Part shown: positions 1-8,395 of the stretch, in pieces | How the letters are laid out: the number at the start of each line of letters is the position of its first letter | Numbering within the stretch: the first letter of the stretch is position 1 | DNA from: Paraprevotella clara YIT 11840 | Lineage (GTDB): Bacteria; Bacteroidota; Bacteroidia; Bacteroidales; Bacteroidaceae | Direction: 5' to 3' | Length of the DNA: 64,000 bases | NCBI RefSeq assembly: GCF_000233955.1 | Contig: NZ_JH376616.1 | Coordinates: forward strand, 186,001-250,000 | Position numbers and translations under genes: made by a program | Notes under the pieces: generated by a model | The model's database searches: none | Told to the model about the DNA's origin: nothing | The model's input: the letters and a program-made list of their open reading frames with translations, nothing else

Positions 1-410
1 CAACGTACGACGTTACATCGTTCATCCAACACGACGATTCCCGTATGCACATTTTCCATCACCAACTCGTTGAAACTTTCATGGGCCGCAAGTTCATGGT
101 GAGTCTTGGCAACCTGTTCCGCATAACGGTTCAGGACACTATTCAGATAACCGTTGGTACGTGCCATCTTTCCTCTGGCAGGAAAACGGAAAGAATAATC
201 CTCGTTGACAATAGCCTCCAGCATCAATCCCAATTTTCTGGAGACATTGGAACGTGAACGCCACACACCGGCCACGACACACAACACGACAACAGTCCCT
301 ATGACGGCCATCTCCGTCTGCCCGCGCTCCCAAGCCACAGCGGCAAACGCGGCCATGGCCGCTATCCCTACGAGTTGAAACAAGGAAAATACACGCGTCT
401 TATAATCCAT
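1..410 (-). CDS. Sensor histidine kinase, N-terminal fragment (cut by window edge)
   Basis: Reading the minus strand from an ATG at 410 gives 136 open codons running off the window start. The first residues (MDYKTRVFSLF) lead into two hydrophobic stretches at about residues 10-26 and 36-50, probably two membrane helices with almost no periplasmic loop. A cytoplasmic part follows whose last visible residues (ENVHTGIVVLDE) look like the start of a PAS domain. The kinase core lies outside the window. The start overlaps the end of the upstream response regulator by 11 bp, so the two are co-transcribed and very likely form one two-component pair. The sensor-kinase call rests on this context plus the TM-PAS start. 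The HisKA and HATPase domains cannot be seen. Confidence 0.8.
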   Translation of the reverse strand, partial: MDYKTRVFSLFQLVGIAAMAAFAAVAWERGQTEMAVIGTVVVLCVVAGVWRSRSNVSRKLGLMLEAIVNEDYSFRFPARGKMARTNGYLNSVLNRYAEQVAKTHHELAAHESFNELVMENVHTGIVVLDERCNVVR

Positions 411-1746
411 AGCGTTTAATCTTATTATATAAAGTCTGCCGGGATATGCCCAAACGTGAAGCAGCCAGAGAATAATTCCCCCGGCATTGTTCCAAAGCCT
501 GCCTGATGGCAGACATCTCCATTTCCTCCAACGTCCGGACTTGCTCCTCCGCTTCCCCCGACCGCCTTTCGTCGTCAGCCAAATGCAATACGGGAGCCGG
601 CAATTTACCGTTTTCGCACTCCCCGCAAAGAATCACAGCCCGTTCCAACGTATGCTGCAACTCACGGATATTGCCGTACCATGGATGGGCCATCAAACGG
701 ACTTCGGCTTCCCCGGTAAACCCGTCGAACCGACGATGGTACATCTGGCTGTAGGATTTCAGGAAACGGTAAGCCAACGGTAAAATATCCTCCTTCCGTT
801 CCCGTAGCGGGGGCAAATGCAAATGTATGGTATTGATACGGTAAAGCAAATCTTCTCTAAACTCGTTCCTCACGACCATCTCTTGCAAATCGCGGTTGGT
901 AGCACAGATGAGCCGGATATCGACACCGACCGGTTGGTTGCTTCCCACCCGTACAATCTGCCGGTTCTGGACCGCAGTCAGCAATTTGGCTTGAAGATAC
1001 AGCGGCAGGTTTCCTATCTCATCCAAAAAAAGCGTACCGCCATGTGCCGCTTCAAACCTTCCGACACGATCCTGCCGGGCATCTGTAAAAGCACCCTTCA
1101 CATGCCCGAACAATTCACTCTCAAACAGCGTATCAGTAATGGCTCCCATGTCTACCGACACCATTGGTGCCGCATGCCGTGGGGACAGTGTATGGATTTC
1201 CCGGGCCAACATCTCCTTTCCCGTTCCATTCTCACCGGTAATGAGGACATTGGCATGCGTCACACTGCAACGTTCCACCAACGTGCGTAAACGGCGCATT
1301 GCTTCCGATTCGCCCCAATACATCGTCCGAGGCACTTCGCACTCTGGGTCGTTTTTCTTTTTATTCTGCCCGCAAACGGCTAAAAGCACCTGTACCATCT
1401 TTTTGTTATCCCAAGGTTTCACCACAAAGTCGGCCGCCCCTCGCTTCAACCCTTCCACCGCCAGTTCGATATCGGCATAAGCCGTAAAAAGCACTACCGG
1501 CAGATTGGGAAAATGCGCCTTCAATTCCTGCAACCAGAACAGCCCCTCATTACCATTGTTGATACCGGCCGAAAAGTTCATGTCCAACAATACCACATCC
1601 ACTTCCTCCCTTTCCAATAAAGCCAACATCCCTTGTGGCGACGACAGACTGAGCACGTGGGCAAAATAGTCGCCTAAAAGAAATTGCAAGGAGGTAAGAA
1701 TACTCCGGTTATCATCCACCACCAATATAGAATAAGAAACAGCCAT
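400..1746 (-). CDS. NtrC-family sigma-54-dependent response regulator
   Basis: A 448-residue regulator with the full three-domain layout. The receiver domain has the acidic pair D11-D12, phospho-acceptor D55 and conserved K110. The AAA+ domain has Walker A GENGTGKE at 171-178 and Walker B LFLDE at 239-243. A C-terminal Fis-type helix-turn-helix covers about 410-448. The sigma-54 contact loop at 218-223 reads GAFTDA instead of the canonical GAFTGA. When phosphorylated it should hydrolyse ATP to open sigma-54 RNA polymerase complexes. It is divergent from an efflux operon whose start has a near-consensus sigma-54 promoter, the obvious target. Its own gene has an ordinary TAnnTTTG box at 1785-1792. 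The downstream sensor kinase overlaps its last codons. Confidence 0.95.
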   Translation of the reverse strand: MAVSYSILVVDDNRSILTSLQFLLGDYFAHVLSLSSPQGMLALLEREEVDVVLLDMNFSAGINNGNEGLFWLQELKAHFPNLPVVLFTAYADIELAVEGLKRGAADFVVKPWDNKKMVQVLLAVCGQNKKKNDPECEVPRTMYWGESEAMRRLRTLVERCSVTHANVLITGENGTGKEMLAREIHTLSPRHAAPMVSVDMGAITDTLFESELFGHVKGAFTDARQDRVGRFEAAHGGTLFLDEIGNLPLYLQAKLLTAVQNRQIVRVGSNQPVGVDIRLICATNRDLQEMVVRNEFREDLLYRINTIHLHLPPLRERKEDILPLAYRFLKSYSQMYHRRFDGFTGEAEVRLMAHPWYGNIRELQHTLERAVILCGECENGKLPAPVLHLADDERRSGEAEEQVRTLEEMEMSAIRQALEQCRGNYSLAASRLGISRQTLYNKIKRYGL

Positions 1747-1784
1747 CGTGTCGTATCTTTATTTCATGTATGAGTTAGAGAGAA

Positions 1785-1792
1785 CAAATATA
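1785..1792 (-). promoter_or_regulatory. -7 box of the regulator/kinase operon
   Basis: On the minus strand this reads TATATTTG, an exact match to the Bacteroidetes TAnnTTTG -7 element, 39 bp before the regulator ATG at 1746. It indicates transcription by the primary sigma factor, in contrast to the sigma-54 promoter of the divergent operon. Confidence 0.6.
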
Positions 1793-1877
1793 AAGGAAAT
1801 ATAGGGAAAACACAGACACACGGCGCAGAAATATTTGCACCCCGCTCCGGTGCAGATAGAAGCACCGTCCAATAACA

Positions 1878-1904
1878 AGACAACCACTGTCTAACATTTG
1901 GACA
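1878..1904. promoter_or_regulatory. Candidate upstream activator sites for the NtrC-type regulator
   Basis: Two overlapping dyads share the half-site TGTC at 1888-1891. One is AGACA-ACCAC-TGTCT (1878-1892, perfect 5-bp arms). The other is TGTC-N9-GACA (1888-1904) with extra matching A/T positions inside the arms. They lie 55-80 bp upstream of the sigma-54 core promoter, the usual distance for enhancer-type binding sites. Assignment to this regulator is inference from position and symmetry. Confidence 0.45.
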
Positions 1905-1958
1905 CCGGCCTTACTCCGTCATTTTCCTATCTCACATATTATCAAAAGAATACGGATT

Positions 1959-1975
1959 TTGGCACACGAATTGCA
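1959..1975 (+). promoter_or_regulatory. Sigma-54 (-24/-12) promoter
   Basis: The sequence TTGGCAC-ACGAA-TTGCA matches the sigma-54 consensus TGGCAC-N5-TTGCA exactly, with GG at 1961-1962 and GC at 1973-1974 spaced as required. The predicted transcription start is near 1985, which leaves a leader of about 20 nt before the ATG at 2006. It sits between a sigma-54 activator gene and a divergent four-gene efflux operon. Confidence 0.85.
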
Positions 1976-2005
1976 AGAGGATATGTAAAATGATTGCAAC
2001 GTATC

Positions 2006-3343
2006 ATGAAGAAATGGATATTCTTATTCTGCACCGGATGGCTCAATGCCTTTACCCTACCGGCAGCCGACAGTTGGGACCTGCGGCAATGCATCGGCTA
2101 TGCATTGGAACACAACCGTGACTTGAAAATACAGCAATGGAACGTTGAATCGCAACAGACCCGGCTTGTGGAGGCCTATACAGCCTTTCTTCCTTCGCTG
2201 TCCGCCCAAAGCGGAGTAAACTTTAGTTTCGGACGTTCGGTAGACCCGGAAACCAACACCTATGGCACAGTATCGAACCTGAACAACAGTTACTCTGCCA
2301 GCCTCTCCGTCCCTCTCTTCACCGGAGGCAACCTGATACACCAATTCAAACTTACACGTTTGCAACTGGCCCAAGGAAAAAGCCAAACGGAAGCCCGGCG
2401 CGACAACATGGTGCTCAACCTCATGGAACTTTACATACAGGCTTCCTACTATCAGGAACTTGCCTCCTATACGGAGAGCAAACTGGACGAAAGCCGCATC
2501 CAAGTGAAAAAGGTGCATCGCCTCAAAGAACTCGGCCTAAAAAGCAAAACCGACGTGGCTCTCATCGAAGCACAATATGCCGCCGACGACTACAACCACG
2601 CTCATACGCTTCACCTGCTCGACAACGCCTTACTTGCCCTGAAAAAGGAAATGGCCTACCCTGTCACAGAAGAATTGCACATAGTTTCGGCCGACTGGCA
2701 TGTGACGGTACCACTGGTCCCAAGCGAACCCTTCCAAGATGAAATAGCACACACTTACCGTGTCGCCGAGGCCCGGCTTCCGGAAATGCGGCAAAGCCGA
2801 CTTGCCGTGGACGCAAGCCTATACGGCAAACGCCAGGCGTTAAGCCGCTTCTTTCCCGACATATCCTTCTCGGCCGGCATGTCGTCCTCATATTTCCGTA
2901 CGTTGGGAAAAGCCGATTTCATCCCATACGCCCGCCAACTTAGGAACAACTGGGGGCAATACCTGAGTTTCAATATCAGCTTCCCGCTATTCAACCGGTT
3001 GGGAAACGCCATGAATTACAAACGTAGTAAAATCGCATACCGGTCGGCACAAGAGGAATATGCCCAACGGCAAGACGAGCTTTGGGCCGACGTGCAACAA
3101 GCCATACTCGACCGCGAATCACTCCGCAAGGAATACCTCCACATGGAACAAAAAGTCAAGGCCGACTCCATCGCCTACGCCGTCATCGCACGGAAATTCG
3201 ACGAAGGCATGGCGGCACCGCTCGACCTGCGTACCGCAAGCAACACGCTTCTTTCCAGCCGGGCCACCTTGTTGCAATGCAAACTGAACCATCTGCTAAA
3301 ATGCCGGTTGGTATCCTATTACCAAGGCGAACCTCTTTACTAA
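2006..3343 (+). CDS. TolC-family outer membrane efflux protein
   Basis: A 445-residue protein starting at the ATG at 2006. A TTG four codons earlier is possible but needless. It opens with a signal peptide (MKKWIFLFCTGWLNAF...LPAA). The mature part begins with the typical TolC start (WDLRQCIGYALEHN) and has long, alpha-helical, Gln/Ala/Glu-rich repeats with the recurring pattern seen in outer membrane factor channels. It should form the outer membrane duct of a tripartite exporter with the next three genes. It is the first gene after the sigma-54 promoter, and the gap to the adaptor gene is 28 bp. Substrate is unknown. Confidence 0.93.
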   Translation: MKKWIFLFCTGWLNAFTLPAADSWDLRQCIGYALEHNRDLKIQQWNVESQQTRLVEAYTAFLPSLSAQSGVNFSFGRSVDPETNTYGTVSNLNNSYSASLSVPLFTGGNLIHQFKLTRLQLAQGKSQTEARRDNMVLNLMELYIQASYYQELASYTESKLDESRIQVKKVHRLKELGLKSKTDVALIEAQYAADDYNHAHTLHLLDNALLALKKEMAYPVTEELHIVSADWHVTVPLVPSEPFQDEIAHTYRVAEARLPEMRQSRLAVDASLYGKRQALSRFFPDISFSAGMSSSYFRTLGKADFIPYARQLRNNWGQYLSFNISFPLFNRLGNAMNYKRSKIAYRSAQEEYAQRQDELWADVQQAILDRESLRKEYLHMEQKVKADSIAYAVIARKFDEGMAAPLDLRTASNTLLSSRATLLQCKLNHLLKCRLVSYYQGEPLY

Positions 3344-3371
3344 TTTACTAACCCCAAAAGCCGCAACATAC

Positions 3372-4622
3372 ATGGACATACCTGTTACCCCCAAAAAAAG
3401 AATCAAACGCAAACACTTGCCGTGGATAGCCGGAGGAATATTGCTATCCGCCCTTGTCGGTTGGATTGTTTTCGGCAAATACCATAGCGTGCTGAAAGTA
3501 GACCGCCGCATCTTGAACATCGCCACGGCGGAAAAGACGAACTTCGACGACTATATCCGTATCCGAGGGCAAGCAAGTCCTATTTCCACCGTGCAAGTGG
3601 CACCCGAGGAAGGGGGCATCGTGACCGAAAAAGTAGCAGAAGAAGGAAGCCGGGTAAAAGCCGGCGACGTGCTGCTACGCCTCACCAATGCCAACCTCGA
3701 CCTGCAAATACTGAATGCGGAAGCCGAATTGGCAGAAAAACAAAACCTGTTGCGCAACACCCAAGTCACCATGCAACAGGACAAGCTCAACAATGAAATG
3801 GAAAAACTGCAACTTTCGCAAAACAAGGAACGCAAGCGGCGCACGTTCCTGCAATACAGCAGACTGTATAAGGATGAGCTAGTGAGCCGCGAAGAATTCC
3901 TGCAATGCAAAGAAGACTGCGAACTGGCCGAAAAGCAATACAGCCTCATCTGCGAAAGGCTGCTCCAGGACTCCATCTACCGCAGCATACAAATGCAACA
4001 GATGGAAGAAAACCTCGAAAACATGCAGCGCAACCTGAGCCTTATCCGGGCCAGAAAAAGCAAACTCGACGTCCGGGCCGGAATCGACGGCGAGTTGGGA
4101 CTGTTGGAAGTGGAGTTGGGCGAGAACATATCTGCAGGGCGCAAAGTGGGACAAGTCAACGACTTGTCGGATTTCAAGATAGAGGCCTATATCGACGAAC
4201 TTTACATCGACAGGGTACATGCGGGACTTGCGGGTACTTTCACGCAGCAAGACCAGAAATATCCGCTCCTCCTGCGCAAGGTTCTCCCTGAGGTGCGCGA
4301 CGGGAAGTTTTGCACGGAACTGGTCTTCACGGACAAACGCCCCGGACACATACGCAGCGGACAAAGCTACGACATCAACCTGCAACTGGGACAACCTTCG
4401 GAATGCGTCATCATACCCAAAGGCACTTTCTTCCAGACCACCGGCGGAAAATGGATTTTCGTACTCAGCCCCGACGGTACACGGGCCTACAGGCGCAACA
4501 TACGAATCGGCCGCCAGAACCCTACTTATTATGAAATACTCGAAGGGCTCTCGCCCGGAGAACAAGTCGTAATATCGGGATATGAAAGCTATAAGGCAAC
4601 CGACGAACTGAAATTATTCTGA
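3372..4622 (+). CDS. HlyD/MacA-type periplasmic adaptor (membrane fusion protein)
   Basis: A 416-residue adaptor with a short basic cytoplasmic N terminus (residues 1-17), one transmembrane helix at about 18-35, a lipoyl-like half domain (around VQVAPEEGGIVTEKV), a long coiled-coil hairpin at about 115-225 rich in Glu, Gln and Leu, then beta-barrel and membrane-proximal domains. It should bridge the FtsX-type permease in the inner membrane and the TolC channel. Position in the operon (28 bp after tolC, 26 bp before the ATPase) fits a MacAB-TolC-like exporter. Confidence 0.92.
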   Translation: MDIPVTPKKRIKRKHLPWIAGGILLSALVGWIVFGKYHSVLKVDRRILNIATAEKTNFDDYIRIRGQASPISTVQVAPEEGGIVTEKVAEEGSRVKAGDVLLRLTNANLDLQILNAEAELAEKQNLLRNTQVTMQQDKLNNEMEKLQLSQNKERKRRTFLQYSRLYKDELVSREEFLQCKEDCELAEKQYSLICERLLQDSIYRSIQMQQMEENLENMQRNLSLIRARKSKLDVRAGIDGELGLLEVELGENISAGRKVGQVNDLSDFKIEAYIDELYIDRVHAGLAGTFTQQDQKYPLLLRKVLPEVRDGKFCTELVFTDKRPGHIRSGQSYDINLQLGQPSECVIIPKGTFFQTTGGKWIFVLSPDGTRAYRRNIRIGRQNPTYYEILEGLSPGEQVVISGYESYKATDELKLF

Positions 4623-4648
4623 ATTTCTAAAACCTCAAATTAAACAAT

Positions 4649-5323
4649 ATGATACGATTGGAAAAACTCGGAAAGACCTTCCGTACGGAAGAAGTGGAAA
4701 CCATTGCATTGCAGGACATCGACCTGCAAGTGGGAAAAGGAGAATTTGTGGCCATCATGGGGCCGTCCGGTTGCGGAAAATCCACCTTGCTGAACATCAT
4801 CGGACTGCTCGACAACCCGACGGTGGGGAAATTCCATCTCAACGGACAGGAAGTAAGCCGCCTGCGGGAGAATGAACGCACGGAATTACGAAAAGGCACC
4901 ATCGGATTCGTGTTCCAAAGTTTCAACCTCATAGACGAACTTACCGTATGGGAAAACGTGGAATTGCCGCTCACCTACATGCACATTCCCGCAAAAGAAA
5001 GGAAAGAAAAAGTCAAGGAAATACTACAGCGGATGAAAATAAGCCACCGGGCCGGGCATTTCCCGCAACAATTATCGGGAGGACAGCAACAAAGAGTAGC
5101 CATTGCCCGCGCCGTCATCGCCCGCCCCCAACTCATACTGGCCGACGAGCCGACCGGAAACCTCGATTCTAAAAACGGTATGGAAGTCATGGAACTTCTC
5201 ACCGAACTTCACCGCGAAGGCACCACCGTCATCATGGTGACCCACAGCGAGCACGACGCGAGGTATGCCGAGCGCATCGTGAAGCTCTTCGACGGGAAAG
5301 TGATAGCAAACATTGTGGATTAA
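4649..5323 (+). CDS. MacB/LolD-type ABC transporter ATPase
   Basis: A 224-residue ATPase with Walker A GPSGCGKS at about residues 38-45, Q-loop (VFQSFN), signature LSGGQQQR, Walker B ILADEPTGNLDS and H-loop VTHS. All catalytic residues are intact. The sequence is of the LolD/MacB/FtsE group, which powers mechanotransmission-type exporters rather than classical pumping through the membrane domain. It is followed 18 bp later by its permease. Confidence 0.95.
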   Translation: MIRLEKLGKTFRTEEVETIALQDIDLQVGKGEFVAIMGPSGCGKSTLLNIIGLLDNPTVGKFHLNGQEVSRLRENERTELRKGTIGFVFQSFNLIDELTVWENVELPLTYMHIPAKERKEKVKEILQRMKISHRAGHFPQQLSGGQQQRVAIARAVIARPQLILADEPTGNLDSKNGMEVMELLTELHREGTTVIMVTHSEHDARYAERIVKLFDGKVIANIVD

Positions 5324-5341
5324 CATCTAAAAAGACTTCAC

Positions 5342-7681
5342 ATGAAAACACTCTATCGTAATTTCCAAAGTATTTTCAGACGTTTTCCTGCATCCATTGT
5401 CATGAACGTGGCAGGCTTTTCGTTGGCACTGGCGGCTTTCATCGTCATCATGATGGAAGTACGCTTCGAGTCCGCCTACGACCGGAACCTGAAAAATGCG
5501 AACCATATATTCATGCTTGTCAATGAGCCGGAAGGCAATATGCCATGGAGCACTTTCGCACGCCCGGTCATTGAAAACTTAAGTAGCATATCGCCGGAAA
5601 TCACCCGGTGCACATTCGTGGAAAACGGTTGGACCCTCCATGCCGTCAGCCCCGACCAGAAACAGGAGTTCGAGTCCACGGCCAGAGGCGTGGCACCGGA
5701 TTTCTTTCCCATGTTCGGATTCAAGTGGATTGCCTGCGACACGACGACTTTTACGCAACCCCTTCACATCTTTATTCCCGAAAGCATGGCCCTGACGTAT
5801 TTCAACACGACGGACCTGGTCGGGAAGTTCTTCGATGAAAAAGGAAGGGGATACGGTTGGACCATCGGGGGCGTCTACCGTGACTTTCCCGAAAACTGTT
5901 CCGTAAAAAACATGGTCTACAACACCATGGGAAATGCCTATAAGGACAACTGGTCGGAGGCCAGTTTATTTGCCTATCTCCAACTGGAGAATCCGGAAAA
6001 GAAAACAGAGTTGGAAGGCTTAATCCAGTCTAAAATAATAGAATCCGACAACGCCTCCATCCATTTGGTCCCCTATCCGGACCTCCCCTACCGCAAAGAC
6101 CTGAAAACAAGCGACTCCATTAAATTAAGCATGCAACAACGCTACGTCTACACAGCCATAGCCTTGCTCATCATCCTGATTGCCGCCATCAACTTCACCA
6201 ATTTCTATACGGCATTGGCCCCGCTCCGTGTCCGTAGCCTGAACACCCAAAGGGTATTGGGCGCCCGGCGCAGCCACCTCATACGCGCCATGGTCATGGA
6301 AAGTGCCATATTAAGCTTCACGGCCTTCCTGTTGGCCTTGCTGGTGGTCAAAGCCATGGAAGAAAGTTTCGTCAACGAGTTGCTCAAAGTCGACATCTCG
6401 CTGCCCTCTTTTCCGCGCATCACGGCGGCAACGGGAGCGTTGTCCATCCTTATAGGATGTGCGGCCAGCCTCTTTCCCGCATTCTACTCCACGTCTTTCC
6501 AACCGGCACTCGCCCTAAAAGGGAACTTCGGGCTGTCAGCTAAAGGACGGCAGATACGCACCCTGCTCATGGGCGTGCAACTCACAGCGGCCATGGCCTT
6601 GCTCATCGGCGTGGGAGGCATCGTTTGCCAAAATTACTATATGCGCCATTCCGACCTCGGATACGACAAGGACAGAATCATCACGCTCGACCTTTATGCG
6701 GCAAAAATCTACGATCAAAAAGCCGAGGCTTTTGCTTCGGGACTCCGGCAAGTGGCATGCGTAGAGGACGTAGCCCTATCGCGTTTCATGCTATCGGCCC
6801 AAAAGAGCAGCGAAGTGATGTCGTGGGGAAGAATGAGTTCCGACGGGAATTACATGGGCTTCATTTGCCTCCCCGTTTCGTACAATTACCTTAAAGTGAT
6901 GGGGATACGCATCATTGAAGGAAAAGACTTCAACCCGAAGGACGAAAGTTCGCCCATGATATTCAACAAGGCGGCCTACGACCTCTATACAGACGTGCGG
7001 GTGGGGAAAGAAATCCTTGAAGATGAAATAAAAAGCCCCATAGTCGGTATTTGCGACAACTTCAAAATCGGTTCCCTGCGCGACGAAGTCACCCCGCTTT
7101 GCTTGAAAGTCATGAACGGCCCCTATTCCGACTGGCCGTCAAAGGGCGTGGCCAACATCCGCATCCGGGAAGGCGTGGCTTTGGAAGACGCCTTCAAGCC
7201 CGTCATGGACTTTTGCCTGGATTTCTCACCTGAAAGCACATTCGAGCTGAAGACCCAATTCCAACTTATGGAAAACATCTACACGGAAGAGAAACACACG
7301 CAACAGACCCTTATCCTCTTCTGCCTTTTGGCCACCGCCATTTCTTTGGCCGGCGTGTTCAGCATGACGCTTTTTGAATGCAACTACCGACGGAAGGAAA
7401 TCGGGCTGCGTAAAATCATGGGAGCCACCACGAACGGCATCATCAGGATGTTTTTCCGGCAATACAGCCTCACGTTGGCGCTCAGTTTTATCGTGGCTGC
7501 GCCCTTGGGATGGTATGGCGTGCACCGTTATTTGGAAAACTTCGCCTACAAGACACCCCTGCACTGGTGGATTTTTGCATTGGCTCTGTTGGCCATCGGC
7601 ACCATCACCTTGGCCACCGTCTACACCCAATGCCGCCAAACGGCACAAGACAATCCTGTAAACAGCATCAAAACAGAATAA
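5342..7681 (+). CDS. MacB/FtsX-type ABC permease, duplicated form
   Basis: A 779-residue membrane protein made of two consecutive FtsX/MacB halves. Each half has an N-terminal membrane helix, a periplasmic MacB_PCD-like domain and a three-helix FtsX bundle. Helices are visible at about residues 18-40, 267-290, 320-345, 375-395, 415-435 and in the last 130 residues (ATAISLAGVFSM, LTLALSFIVAAPLGW, WIFALALLAIGTIT). Such fused permeases are typical of Bacteroidetes. With the ATPase, adaptor and TolC it completes an export system, possibly for antimicrobials, peptides or lipids. No substrate-specific sign is visible. Confidence 0.92.
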   Translation: MKTLYRNFQSIFRRFPASIVMNVAGFSLALAAFIVIMMEVRFESAYDRNLKNANHIFMLVNEPEGNMPWSTFARPVIENLSSISPEITRCTFVENGWTLHAVSPDQKQEFESTARGVAPDFFPMFGFKWIACDTTTFTQPLHIFIPESMALTYFNTTDLVGKFFDEKGRGYGWTIGGVYRDFPENCSVKNMVYNTMGNAYKDNWSEASLFAYLQLENPEKKTELEGLIQSKIIESDNASIHLVPYPDLPYRKDLKTSDSIKLSMQQRYVYTAIALLIILIAAINFTNFYTALAPLRVRSLNTQRVLGARRSHLIRAMVMESAILSFTAFLLALLVVKAMEESFVNELLKVDISLPSFPRITAATGALSILIGCAASLFPAFYSTSFQPALALKGNFGLSAKGRQIRTLLMGVQLTAAMALLIGVGGIVCQNYYMRHSDLGYDKDRIITLDLYAAKIYDQKAEAFASGLRQVACVEDVALSRFMLSAQKSSEVMSWGRMSSDGNYMGFICLPVSYNYLKVMGIRIIEGKDFNPKDESSPMIFNKAAYDLYTDVRVGKEILEDEIKSPIVGICDNFKIGSLRDEVTPLCLKVMNGPYSDWPSKGVANIRIREGVALEDAFKPVMDFCLDFSPESTFELKTQFQLMENIYTEEKHTQQTLILFCLLATAISLAGVFSMTLFECNYRRKEIGLRKIMGATTNGIIRMFFRQYSLTLALSFIVAAPLGWYGVHRYLENFAYKTPLHWWIFALALLAIGTITLATVYTQCRQTAQDNPVNSIKTE

Positions 7682-8287
7682 ACATGCAAATATGGTTGGT
7701 ATGAAAAGAAGTATTCCGAGTGTCAATATGACAATCCCACCTCCTCGTGGCTCGCCTATTCGTGCCCTTCCCCCGCCGCCGTCGCAAATACGCGATTCTC
7801 GCGCATCGGGAAAAATACAGAATGCCAGTCTGCCCCACATTCCTGCTTTCATAATGCCGTATGAAAGTCCACGCCCGACGCAAGGCAATACGGAACGCGT
7901 AAGCGTGCAGGGCGTTCCGCCTCGCAAGAAGGCATTCCGGATTTGTGTCCCTTTCCGCCCCAAATAGCGTAAAAACGGGGCATTTGCCGACCGCCGTGCC
8001 ACCATCAGCATGGAACTTTCCGACAACATGCAGATGCCTCTCCCACGACATGCGGAGAAAAAAAATGTTTTTTCAGCCGAACGATTTCTCGTTCGGCTGA
8101 AAGTGTTTCCTAATTTTGCTTTAGATACGTGAAAAACAAGCCCCGAAACATAAAAAATGTATCCAAAAACGCCGTCAAGCCCCCTTAACAAAGACTTTTC
8201 GTGAAAGGCAGGCGTAACAGAAACATCCTTTTTGCTTTCTTTTTAATACTTCAAGACGGGATTCAAACAATATTTTGTCCAAACAAA
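7682..8287. other. Long intergenic stretch without a supported gene
   Basis: About 600 bp between the efflux operon and the terminator of the minus-strand gene. The part 7690-8050 is comparatively GC-rich and open for long distances on both strands (plus-strand frame 7692-7967, minus-strand frame 7668-8051). The predicted peptides are Pro/Arg-rich and look like no protein family, so no CDS is called. It could be a decayed gene or a dispersed repeat. It ends in the palindrome at 8071-8102. Confidence 0.5.
8071..8102. repeat. Perfect 14-bp palindrome, possible dispersed element
   Basis: Two 14-bp arms containing TTTCAGCCGAACGA and its complement (8071-8084 and 8089-8102) are separated only by TTTC. 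It is preceded at 8050-8060 by ATGCGGAGAAA. The same pair of blocks, ATGCGGAGAAAAA followed by TCGTTCGGCTGA, recurs at 43653-43703, so this is probably a member of a repeat family. It could also act as a transcription terminator for the efflux operon, although the T-run is weak. Confidence 0.65.
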
Positions 8288-8326
8288 ACATCCGTGCGCT
8301 CCCCTTGACGGAAACCGCACGGATGT
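8288..8326 (-). terminator. Rho-independent terminator of the 8396-10056 operon
   Basis: Inverted arms ACATCCGTGCG (8288-8298) and CGCACGGATGT (8316-8326). On the minus strand the hairpin is followed by TTTTGTTTGG, about 70 bp after the stop codon of the minus-strand gene. Confidence 0.7.
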
Positions 8327-8395
8327 GTATGTTTTTCGGGAGTCGGCAACAGGTACGACCGCCAAGCCTTATGGCTTCCTATCGCCTTTTGCCCG

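Noticed and set aside
1994-2005. TTG at 1994 as the tolC start
   Set aside because: It lies only about 9 nt after the predicted sigma-54 transcription start, and the signal peptide begins at the ATG at 2006.
7226-8191. A 321-codon minus-strand frame
   Set aside because: It overlaps the end of the permease gene in antisense by over 450 bp, and its remaining part is the ambiguous GC-rich block.
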